DNA of 11,852 nucleotides. Origin: Porphyromonadaceae bacterium (GTDB lineage Bacteria > Bacteroidota > Bacteroidia > Bacteroidales > Tannerellaceae). Numbering within the stretch: position 1 is the stretch's first letter; each line of letters starts with the position of its first letter. Positions 1-5,350 of this stretch are shown in pieces. Position numbers and translations under genes: made by a program. The notes below the pieces were generated by a model. That model ran no database searches. It was not told where the DNA came from and was given only the letters and a program-made list of their open reading frames with translations. The stretch is from assembly GCA_003517945.1 (NCBI GenBank), contig DOZP01000297.1, positions 3,993-15,844 on the forward strand. The letters run 5' to 3'.

Positions 1-761
1 TAAACCTCTCCTACACGGCCATTATTTATTACCATATCAATCGCCTTGCAATGATCTTCCACATAAAGCCAGTCACGGACATTTGAACCATCTCCATATA
101 CAGGTAATGACTTACCATCCAATATGTTTTTTATAATCAATGGGATCAGCTTTTCAGGAAAATGATAAGGTCCGTAATTATTGGAACAACGGGTGATGGT
201 AACCGGCATTTTATATGTTTCACCATACGCTTTTACGACTAAATCAGCACTTGTCTTCGAAGCGCTGTAAGGACTACGCGGATCCAGAGGAGTCATTTCC
301 GTAAAATACCCGGTCTCGCCAAGGCTTCCGTAAACTTCGTCTGTTGAAACCTGATGAAAACGAACACCTTCCTTCCATACGGGATAACCTCTTTCATCAC
401 TACCGGTAACCCATGCTCTGCGGGCAGCATCCAACAGATTCTGTGTTCCTAATATATTTGTAACAAGGAATAACTGAGGATTTTCTATGCTACGGTCTAC
501 ATGACTTTCTGCGGCAAAATTCACAACATAATCGAAGTCATAGCCAGCAAACAATTTGTCTGCCAACGCCTTGTCGCATATATCACCTTTCACAAATATG
601 CAACGCTTATTATCAATATCCCCCTCTACTGTCGCCAGATTTCCCGCATAAGTTAACGCATCAAGTACCACAAGCTGTATGTCGGAATATGATTTCAACA
701 TATATTTCACAAAATTAGCGCCAATAAACCCGGCGCCACCGGTGACCAAATATTTCTTCAT
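1..761 (-). CDS. rfbB: dTDP-glucose 4,6-dehydratase (3' end outside window)
   Basis: Converts dTDP-D-glucose to dTDP-4-keto-6-deoxyglucose in the cytoplasm, the second step of dTDP-L-rhamnose synthesis for surface polysaccharide. I translated the minus strand from the ATG at 761: it opens MKKYLVTGGAGFIG, the NAD-binding GxxGxxG of extended short-chain dehydrogenases (residues 8-14). Further on are NFAAESHVDRS (81-91), the catalytic STDEVYG (139-145) and YSASK with Tyr165/Lys169. The frame stays open for 253 residues and ends in a partial codon at base 1. The family is usually about 350-380 residues, so roughly 100-125 C-terminal residues lie outside. It sits 71 bases downstream of rfbC on the same strand and is probably co-transcribed with it. 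The motifs make the assignment very secure; only the C-terminus is unseen. Confidence 0.96.
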   Translation of the reverse strand, partial: MKKYLVTGGAGFIGANFVKYMLKSYSDIQLVVLDALTYAGNLATVEGDIDNKRCIFVKGDICDKALADKLFAGYDFDYVVNFAAESHVDRSIENPQLFLVTNILGTQNLLDAARRAWVTGSDERGYPVWKEGVRFHQVSTDEVYGSLGETGYFTEMTPLDPRSPYSASKTSADLVVKAYGETYKMPVTITRCSNNYGPYHFPEKLIPLIIKNILDGKSLPVYGDGSNVRDWLYVEDHCKAIDMVINNGRVGEV

Positions 762-832
762 CTATTCTATTATTTTAACCCACATTCATTTGCTATTTAC
801 GACTTTCATTTCAACGGAAAATAACCCTATTA

Positions 833-1396
833 TTACTGATTATATTCAAAATTATTGTCCGCCTCATTCAAAAGAGGAGCATTCCGGTCTTTTTCCGAGG
901 TATTTACCAAACGATCCGAAATAGCACGCCAATCCACCCCTATTTCCGGATCGTCAAAACGTATCCCGCGCTCGTGCGTAGGAGCATAGGGATTATCTAC
1001 TTTATAAATAAATACAGCCGATTCACTCATCACGTAAAATCCGTGAGCAAATCCTTTCGGAATAAAAAATTGCCGTTTATTTTCGCCCGACAATTCCACC
1101 GCTATATACTTCCCGTATGTTGGCGAACCTTTACGGATATCAACAGCCACATCCAGAACTGTTCCCTGTATCACACGGACAAGTTTAGATTGGGCATAAG
1201 GTTCAAGCTGGTAATGAAGGCCCCGCAGCACTCCCTGCGAAGAACAGGATTCATTATCCTGAATAAAATGAATTTTGCCTATATTTTGTTCAAAATCCTG
1301 TTCCTTATACGATTCCATAAAGTATCCTCTTGAATCACAGAATACATTCGGTTCTATAATCCAAAGTCCGTCAATCTCCGTTTTTGTATACGTCAT
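833..1396 (-). CDS. rfbC: dTDP-4-dehydrorhamnose 3,5-epimerase
   Basis: Epimerises dTDP-4-keto-6-deoxyglucose at C3 and C5, the third step of dTDP-L-rhamnose synthesis; a cytoplasmic cupin-fold enzyme. The 187-residue product has the normal family length. The family core is present: RGLHYQ with catalytic His61, nearby Lys71, DVAVDIRKGSPTYGK (82-96), IPKGFAHGF (112-120), Tyr131, and Asp170 in SEKD, matching the conserved acid of the RmlC active site. The start at 1396 is supported by a promoter whose -7 element ends about 20 bases upstream. It is the first gene of the visible minus-strand unit with rfbB. The other two pathway genes, rfbA and rfbD, are not in the window; whether they follow rfbB cannot be seen. 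Confidence 0.96.
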   Translation of the reverse strand: MTYTKTEIDGLWIIEPNVFCDSRGYFMESYKEQDFEQNIGKIHFIQDNESCSSQGVLRGLHYQLEPYAQSKLVRVIQGTVLDVAVDIRKGSPTYGKYIAVELSGENKRQFFIPKGFAHGFYVMSESAVFIYKVDNPYAPTHERGIRFDDPEIGVDWRAISDRLVNTSEKDRNAPLLNEADNNFEYNQ

Positions 1397-1415
1397 ACTA
1401 TTTTCTTTAGGGAAA

Positions 1416-1447
1416 CAAAGAAAGTATTTTTTAGCGAGACAAACAAA
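1416..1447 (-). promoter_or_regulatory. Probable promoter of rfbC-rfbB
   Basis: Read on the minus strand, TTTG (1447-1444) is followed after exactly 20 bases by TTTCTTTG (1423-1416). This matches the Bacteroidetes -33/-7 pattern TTTG-N19-21-TAnnTTTG except for T instead of A at the second position. It would start transcription a dozen or so bases upstream of the rfbC ATG at 1396. Confidence 0.55.
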
Positions 1448-1462
1448 AGAAAATACAAAACA

Positions 1463-1493
1463 TTTGGCTTTTACAAAAATTTATGTACCTTTG
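1463..1493 (+). promoter_or_regulatory. Promoter of tRNA-Cys
   Basis: TTTG (1463-1466), 19 bases, then TACCTTTG (1486-1493): a full match to the Bacteroidetes housekeeping promoter consensus. The mature tRNA begins at 1511, leaving a short 5' leader. This promoter is divergent from that of rfbC. Confidence 0.8.
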
Positions 1494-1510
1494 CAACCGC
1501 AAAAAGACAA

Positions 1511-1582
1511 GGTACCTTGGATGAGTGGCTTAGTCAGTGGTCTGCAAAACCATGTACGGCGGTTCGAATCCGCCAGGTACCT
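1511..1582 (+). tRNA. tRNA-Cys (anticodon GCA)
   Basis: A complete cloverleaf can be drawn. The acceptor stem pairs GGTACCT (1511-1517) with AGGTACC (1575-1581). The anticodon stem pairs GTGGT (1537-1541) with ACCAT (1549-1553) around loop CTGCAAA, with anticodon GCA at 1544-1546. The T arm GGCGG-TTCGAAT-CCGCC spans 1558-1574. Position 73 is T (1582), the discriminator base typical of tRNA-Cys. The D stem is imperfect, with a mismatch at the 13-22 position, which is tolerated in this tRNA. CCA is not encoded. It is followed directly by an intrinsic terminator. Confidence 0.95.
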
Positions 1583-1589
1583 CGGATTT

Positions 1590-1637
1590 ATCCTCATAAC
1601 TCGCTGAATTTCAGTAATAGTTATGAGGATTTTTTAT
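1590..1637 (+). terminator. Intrinsic terminator after tRNA-Cys
   Basis: A perfect 12-bp inverted repeat, ATCCTCATAACT (1590-1601) and AGTTATGAGGAT (1619-1630), is followed by a T-rich run at 1630-1637. The 17-base loop holds a small internal CTGA/TCAG pairing. Position and polarity fit termination of the tRNA transcript. Confidence 0.88.
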
Positions 1638-1681
1638 TTGGAGGATTAAAAATAGAATTAAAACAGATTCTTATGAAAAAC

Positions 1682-1714
1682 ATTGGATAAAGTAAAATGT
1701 AATTCATATCTTTG
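1682..1714 (+). promoter_or_regulatory. Probable promoter of the AAA ATPase gene
   Basis: TATCTTTG (1707-1714) is an exact -7 element. ATTG (1682-1685), 21 bases upstream, is an acceptable -33 element. The -7 box overlaps the TTG codon at 1712 that would begin the longest ORF, so transcription starts downstream of that codon and the true start must be the later ATG at 1754. Confidence 0.65.
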
Positions 1715-1725
1715 TTGCGTAAAAA

Positions 1726-1739
1726 TGCGTATATACGCA
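1726..1739. repeat. Perfect 14-bp palindrome in the ATPase leader
   Basis: TGCGTATATACGCA is its own reverse complement. It lies just downstream of the -7 element (1707-1714) and upstream of the ATG at 1754, where a repressor would block transcription or an mRNA hairpin could form. A further TTGCGT at 1715-1720 can pair alternatively with ACGCAA at 1735-1740. A role as operator is inferred from position only. Confidence 0.5.
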
Positions 1740-1753
1740 AAAATAATCAACGA

Positions 1754-3007
1754 ATGGAAGTCAAACGTGATACTTATCTCAACAAACTCATTGCCGCTAA
1801 GAGCAATGGCATGATTAAGATAGTAACCGGTATAAGGCGGTGTGGGAAATCCTATTTGCTGTTCCGGTTGTTTTATGATTACCTGATTACTCAGGGCATA
1901 AAAGATGACCACATTATCAAAGTAGACTTGGAAGACAGGCGTAATAAAAAACTTCGTGATCCGGATACGCTTTTAGAATATATTGATGGGCGGATGAAGG
2001 ACACTGGCATGTATTATATCATGCTTGACGAGGTACAGCATGTGAGTGAATTTGAAGATGTGTTGAACAGTTATTTGAAAATACCCAATACCGATGTATA
2101 TGTTACTGGAAGCAACTCCAAGTTTTTGTCGAGAGATGTGGTTACGGAATTCCGTGGACGGGGAGATGAAATTAAGATTGCCCCTTTGTCCTTTCACGAA
2201 TTTATGTCGGTCTTTGAAGGCACGAGAGAGGAAGCGCTTGAAGAGTACCTGACTTATGGCGGGTTACCCAAATTGATAGGCATAGCAGATGATACCAAGA
2301 AAATGGAATACCTGAAAGGCTTGTTTGAGAAAACCTACATTACGGACATCAAAGAGCGATATAATATTAAGAACGATGCGGAGTTGGGAGAACTGATAGA
2401 TATAATAGCATCGTCTGTTGGCGGGCTGACCAATCCCACCAAACTCGGAAACACATTTAAGTCTGTGAAAAAAGTATCGCTTTCGGTCAACACCATAAAA
2501 TTCTATCTTGATATACTTTCGGACGTATTCCTTGTCGAGAAATCAATCCGGTACGATATTAAAGGGAAAAAATATATTGATACCCCAGCCAAGTATTATT
2601 TCTCAGATCTTGGCTTGCGCAATGCCCGAATCAACTTCCGGCAGCATGAAATAACCCATCTGATGGAAAACCTTATCTACAATGAACTTCGTATCCGTGG
2701 AATGAGTGTGGATGTAGGTGTGGTAGTTCTGAACACCAAAGACGAGGATGGCAAAAGCCTGCGTAAGCAACTGGAAGTGGATTTTGTATGCAATCAGGGG
2801 AGCAAACGTTGCTACATCCAATCAGCTCTTCGCCTACCGACAGAAGAAAAGCGTGAGCAGGAACTTCGTTCACTCAAAAATATTAACGACAGTTTTCAGA
2901 AATTTGTGATAACCGAAGACCCGATCAAACGTTATCAGGATGGGAACGGAGTAGTATTCATGAATATCTATGAGTTTTTATTGGATGAAGACAGCCTGAA
3001 AGTTTGA
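1754..3007 (+). CDS. AAA ATPase with DUF4143 C-terminal domain
   Basis: A P-loop ATPase of the AAA_14/DUF4143 family, widespread in gut Bacteroidales and of unproven function. From the chosen ATG (417 residues) it shows Walker A GIRRCGKS (26-33), Walker B YIMLDE (88-93), a sensor-like YVTGSN (116-121), then FRGRG and YLTYGGLPKL (166-173). DUF4143 covers about 200-360, with YYFSDLGLRNAR, MENLIYNELRIRG and QLEVDFV. DUF4143 often resembles a PD-(D/E)xK fold. Here Asp343 of EVDF is kept, but the usual ExK position reads YIQSA (354-358), so nuclease activity is doubtful. The start at 1754 is preferred over the TTG at 1712 because the latter lies in the promoter -7 box and family members begin MEIKRD-like. 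It stands alone after the tRNA terminator and is convergent with the nuclease cluster. Confidence 0.9.
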   Translation: MEVKRDTYLNKLIAAKSNGMIKIVTGIRRCGKSYLLFRLFYDYLITQGIKDDHIIKVDLEDRRNKKLRDPDTLLEYIDGRMKDTGMYYIMLDEVQHVSEFEDVLNSYLKIPNTDVYVTGSNSKFLSRDVVTEFRGRGDEIKIAPLSFHEFMSVFEGTREEALEEYLTYGGLPKLIGIADDTKKMEYLKGLFEKTYITDIKERYNIKNDAELGELIDIIASSVGGLTNPTKLGNTFKSVKKVSLSVNTIKFYLDILSDVFLVEKSIRYDIKGKKYIDTPAKYYFSDLGLRNARINFRQHEITHLMENLIYNELRIRGMSVDVGVVVLNTKDEDGKSLRKQLEVDFVCNQGSKRCYIQSALRLPTEEKREQELRSLKNINDSFQKFVITEDPIKRYQDGNGVVFMNIYEFLLDEDSLKV

Positions 3008-3194
3008 GATTGACAGCAAGGCTTTATGAAAGTCATTTGTTTATCTTAAAAATAGTTTGTAGATTTGCCCCCAAGAGTTATAAAGGTCAAACGATGACAG
3101 TACGAGGTCAGGAAGTGCCGGATTTTCGTTACAAATTTGTTACAGAAGCAAGGTGAAGAACACTATAATTTATTGATATACGATATATTAAGCG
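3008..3194. other. Gap between convergent genes; no clear gene
   Basis: This stretch between the ATPase stop and the terminator of the opposing cluster contains a plus-strand promoter match (3036-3067) and a possible 20-codon ORF from the ATG at 3092 (begins MTVRGQEVPDFRYKF). I do not recognise that peptide. A 10-bp palindrome ACAAATTTGT lies at 3131-3140. A small RNA, a tiny peptide or the remnant of a lost gene are all possible. Confidence 0.35.
3036..3067 (+). promoter_or_regulatory. Consensus promoter without an evident gene
   Basis: TTTG (3036-3039), 20 bases, then TAGATTTG (3060-3067): both elements match the Bacteroidetes promoter consensus. It points toward the 3' end of the opposing membrane-protein gene, and no convincing plus-strand gene follows. 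Confidence 0.5.
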
Positions 3195-3233
3195 AAAAAA
3201 AGTTCGACCCCCGTCTATCGCAGACGAAAGTCG
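3195..3233 (-). terminator. Intrinsic terminator of the nuclease cluster
   Basis: On the minus strand a 12-bp stem (3233-3222 with 3216-3205, three of the pairs being G-T) closes a 5-base loop GCGAT and is followed after three bases by seven Ts (3201-3195). It begins about 22 bases past the stop of the membrane-protein gene at 3256, so the three-gene unit ends here. Confidence 0.8.
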
Positions 3234-3255
3234 CAAATCACAGCTCCCCGGTTGG

Positions 3256-3837
3256 CTATTTATTTCGTTTTCCAAGAGACTCCTTTTTAACTTTCTCCCA
3301 TTCGCTTTTCAGCATAGTTTGAGTTTCATCAATTATAATATTAACATGCTTTCTTGCTGTCTCAAGAGAGTTTTGATGAATTTCTGTATGACTAAAGAAA
3401 TCAATGAAAAATTCAATAGACTGAATTATCTTACGATCCTCATTAGGATTAAAACGTAGTTGAAGTAAACGAAGCCTTGTAATGTAGTCTATCTCACTCC
3501 ATTTTTTGATATTCATATCAACCCCAACTTGAATATCTGCACTTTGCATTTCCTCTATTTGTCTATCAATCGAATCGAGTCTATCAATCTCCCATTGCAG
3601 ATAGTCAGGATCTTTACCCGCGATATTCCATTGCATTTTACGAAGAGCAAATTCTACATTGGTTATAAGTTCGGCAACCTCGTTTCGGACAGTGGATAGC
3701 CATTTGATTCGTTCAGAGGTAATAGTGTCGATGTATTTCGATGTTTTAAGATTACGGTTCGTGGTTATCCAATTCCCAACTGCCACACATAGAGTGATTA
3801 ATACTCCAAATAAAGTTATACCTTCAATCCAATTCAT
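3256..3837 (-). CDS. Membrane-anchored helical protein, function unknown
   Basis: I do not recognise a characterised family. From the ATG at 3837 the product has 193 residues: one hydrophobic segment near the N-terminus (about residues 5-24, ITLFGVLITLCVAVGNWI), then a basic/polar turn and a long, charged, probably helical or coiled-coil body rich in Glu, Lys, Arg and Ile (KYIDTITSERIKWLSTVRNEVAELI and onward). This suggests a single-pass inner-membrane protein with a large cytoplasmic part. The start at 3837 leaves 13 bases to the upstream nuclease stop; the longer start at 3873 would overlap the nuclease gene and place a charged stretch before the membrane segment. It is the last gene of the HTH-nuclease cluster and precedes the intrinsic terminator. 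No catalytic motif is visible; an accessory, anchor or effector role is open. Confidence 0.75.
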   Translation of the reverse strand: MNWIEGITLFGVLITLCVAVGNWITTNRNLKTSKYIDTITSERIKWLSTVRNEVAELITNVEFALRKMQWNIAGKDPDYLQWEIDRLDSIDRQIEEMQSADIQVGVDMNIKKWSEIDYITRLRLLQLRFNPNEDRKIIQSIEFFIDFFSHTEIHQNSLETARKHVNIIIDETQTMLKSEWEKVKKESLGKRNK

Positions 3838-3850
3838 ATTTCTATATATA

Positions 3851-4990
3851 TTACAATTTCGTAAATTCCTCATTCACAAACCGTATCAGTTGTTCCTGTG
3901 TAGGCAGTTCCAGCATGTATTTCGACACGAAAATATCCCTGTCGCTGTCGGCCATTGCGTACTCCACTATAGCGTTGTTTTTGTCAGTCACAAGCAAAAT
4001 ACCTACGGGCGGGTTGTCATCCGGGCGCATGACCTCTTTCCGATAATAGTTGACATAGGTTTTCAGTTGACCGATATGTTCGTGCGAGAAGCCGGAAACT
4101 TTAATTTCGACAAGCACATGACATTTCAAAATCCGGGAATAAAACACCAGATCGCAGAAATAATATTCGCCACCGATAATGATACGTTTCTGACGGGCCT
4201 CGAAACACATCCCGTGACCGAGTTCCATCAAAAACTCTTCCAATTGTTCGATCAGAGCCTGTTCCAAGTCTGATTCATACACGACATCTTTCGCTTTCAG
4301 ACCTAAAAACTCAAAGGCGAACGGCGATTTGATCGTATTGAGCATATTACTGACTTTACTACTTCCCTGAACAATCTCGCTCAACAGGGCGGGATTACGG
4401 CTCATGCCGCTGCGCTCATAATACAGACTATTTATTTGTCGCTTCAACTCCCTGACACTCCATGTGCCTTTTATACATTCAATCTCATAAAACAAGCGTT
4501 TTAGCGGGTCTTCAATGGGAAATAATAAAACCAAATGGGAAAAAGAAAGTTTTTGAAGCAACTTTTCCATTGGTAACGCTCCTTGTAACCCGGCAGGAGT
4601 TTTAGATTGGGCAGACACTGTCTGCCCAATTATATCCTGTTCATTAGTAGGAAATTGGAATTGGGCAATCGGTGTCTGCCCAATTCCATTGAAATACTTT
4701 TGAATGAATTTTGGAACGAACGCCTTTACCTGTGGATACAATTCATAGAATTGACGGTATAATTTCAGATTGCGATACGAAAGCCCATCTTCATTAAAAC
4801 CATCGGCGAGATTTTGCAAGAGTTTTGCGCCATATTTCGCCCTGTCCTCTCCATTCTGCTCAAATTCCACAATATAGAAACCAATCAGCCAGTTCCTGAC
4901 CGTCAAATGGGTGTTGATGGCCAACGCCGCATTCTGCCTGAACGAATCAGACAGCGTTTGTATTCCTTGTTTTAATTCGTTAAAATTCAT
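3851..4990 (-). CDS. DUF1016/YhcG-type PD-(D/E)xK nuclease
   Basis: A 379-residue protein with the DUF1016 two-domain layout. The N-terminal helical domain covers about 1-100 (LSYRNLKLYRQFYELYPQ at 70-87), followed by a variable linker. The C-terminal half, about 140-375, is a restriction-endonuclease-like fold (PMEKLLQKLSFSH, then LEQALIEQLEEFLMELGHG). The likely active site is complete: Asp280 in FCDLVFY and Glu295-x-Lys297 in VLVEIKV. The family is annotated as putative nuclease; its role is not settled, though members occur near restriction and mobile-element genes. The start at 4990 is chosen because the in-frame extension to 5293 runs through the helix-turn-helix gene in another frame and has shadow-like composition. 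The linker carries a duplicated GQTxxAQ motif (104-110 and 122-128). It lies 37 bases downstream of the HTH gene and 13 upstream of the membrane-protein gene. Confidence 0.9.
   Translation of the reverse strand: MNFNELKQGIQTLSDSFRQNAALAINTHLTVRNWLIGFYIVEFEQNGEDRAKYGAKLLQNLADGFNEDGLSYRNLKLYRQFYELYPQVKAFVPKFIQKYFNGIGQTPIAQFQFPTNEQDIIGQTVSAQSKTPAGLQGALPMEKLLQKLSFSHLVLLFPIEDPLKRLFYEIECIKGTWSVRELKRQINSLYYERSGMSRNPALLSEIVQGSSKVSNMLNTIKSPFAFEFLGLKAKDVVYESDLEQALIEQLEEFLMELGHGMCFEARQKRIIIGGEYYFCDLVFYSRILKCHVLVEIKVSGFSHEHIGQLKTYVNYYRKEVMRPDDNPPVGILLVTDKNNAIVEYAMADSDRDIFVSKYMLELPTQEQLIRFVNEEFTKL
4606..4687. repeat. Paired inverted repeats inside the nuclease linker
   Basis: Two inverted repeats share the core TTGGGCA/TGCCCAA. 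ATTGGGCAGAC (4606-4616) pairs with GTCTGCCCAAT (4620-4630) over a 3-base loop. GGAATTGGGCA (4657-4667) pairs with TGCCCAATTCC (4677-4687) over a 9-base loop. In protein they encode the repeated GQTxxAQ motif of the DUF1016 linker. They could form strong hairpins in the mRNA or DNA. Confidence 0.8.
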
Positions 4991-5008
4991 ACAGATATAA
5001 TTTGATAA

Positions 5009-5016
5009 CAAAGTTA
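5009..5016 (-). promoter_or_regulatory. Possible internal -7 element before the nuclease gene
   Basis: On the minus strand TAACTTTG (5016-5009) matches the -7 consensus and lies between the HTH stop and the nuclease ATG at 4990. No good -33 TTTG is found at the right distance, so it is a weak candidate for a secondary promoter. Confidence 0.3.
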
Positions 5017-5027
5017 CGATAAAATCC

Positions 5028-5255
5028 CTATTTTCCCGGCTCTCCGGTTGGTTTTTTGAGATATTCGCGGATGAAGTTCCGCACTTCCGATTCGAGGTAG
5101 TATGTCTTTTGGTCAATGCGGCGGTGGGGTAACATACCCGATGCCTGGAAACGTTGTAGGGTACGCTTGCTGCAACTAAGCATGAAACACAGGTCGATGT
5201 TATTGAGTAGCCGCTCGCCGTTGATCTCGTAACGGGTTCTTTCCGATTGATCCAT
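5028..5255 (-). CDS. Small helix-turn-helix protein
   Basis: A 75-residue DNA-binding protein of the HTH_17/excisionase-like type. Residues about 15-66 hold the helix-turn-helix and wing: LLNNIDLCFMLSCSKRTLQRFQASGMLP then RRIDQKTYYLESEVRNFI, a pattern common in Bacteroidales mobile-element and accessory regions. The start at 5255 (MDQSERTRYEI) is preferred over the one at 5327, because a -7 promoter element at 5298-5291 lies inside the longer version and the added residues look non-coding. It is first in the cluster, 37 bases upstream of the DUF1016 nuclease. It may autoregulate the operon or act as an excisionase-like partner; neither is shown by the sequence. The C-terminus is Lys/Pro-rich and short. 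Confidence 0.8.
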   Translation of the reverse strand: MDQSERTRYEINGERLLNNIDLCFMLSCSKRTLQRFQASGMLPHRRIDQKTYYLESEVRNFIREYLKKPTGEPGK

Positions 5256-5290
5256 TTTCTTCTCCAATCTGAACTGGATTTTCCAGAGGA

Positions 5291-5298
5291 CAAAGCTA
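5291..5298 (-). promoter_or_regulatory. -7 element of the HTH-nuclease cluster
   Basis: On the minus strand TAGCTTTG (5298-5291) is an exact TAnnTTTG match, about 36 bases upstream of the HTH ATG at 5255. The -33 element is poor (no TTTG 19-21 bases upstream), so the promoter may be weak or activator-dependent. Confidence 0.5.
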
Positions 5299-5350
5299 CG
5301 ACAATTTATCCCGAAATTAGTTACCATAAATAGCTCATTCTGCTTTGACC

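Noticed and set aside
679..924. 81-codon plus-strand ORF across the rfbB-rfbC junction
   Set aside because: Antisense to two certain genes, low-complexity translation.
1511..1582. Duplicate of the tRNA-Cys 3' end as an attachment site
   Set aside because: I looked for the T-arm/acceptor sequence elsewhere in the window and did not find a second copy.
3137..3322. 61-codon plus-strand ORF
   Set aside because: It runs through the cluster terminator and into the 3' end of the membrane-protein gene; no family resemblance.
3659..4273. 204-codon plus-strand ORF opposite the nuclease and membrane-protein genes
   Set aside because: It spans the junction of two well-supported minus-strand genes and shows no recognisable motif or promoter.
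4991..5293. In-frame N-terminal extension of the DUF1016 nuclease
   Set aside because: It overlaps the helix-turn-helix gene in another frame, is rich in Ser/Arg/Cys like a shadow translation, and the DUF1016 domain starts naturally at the ATG at 4990.
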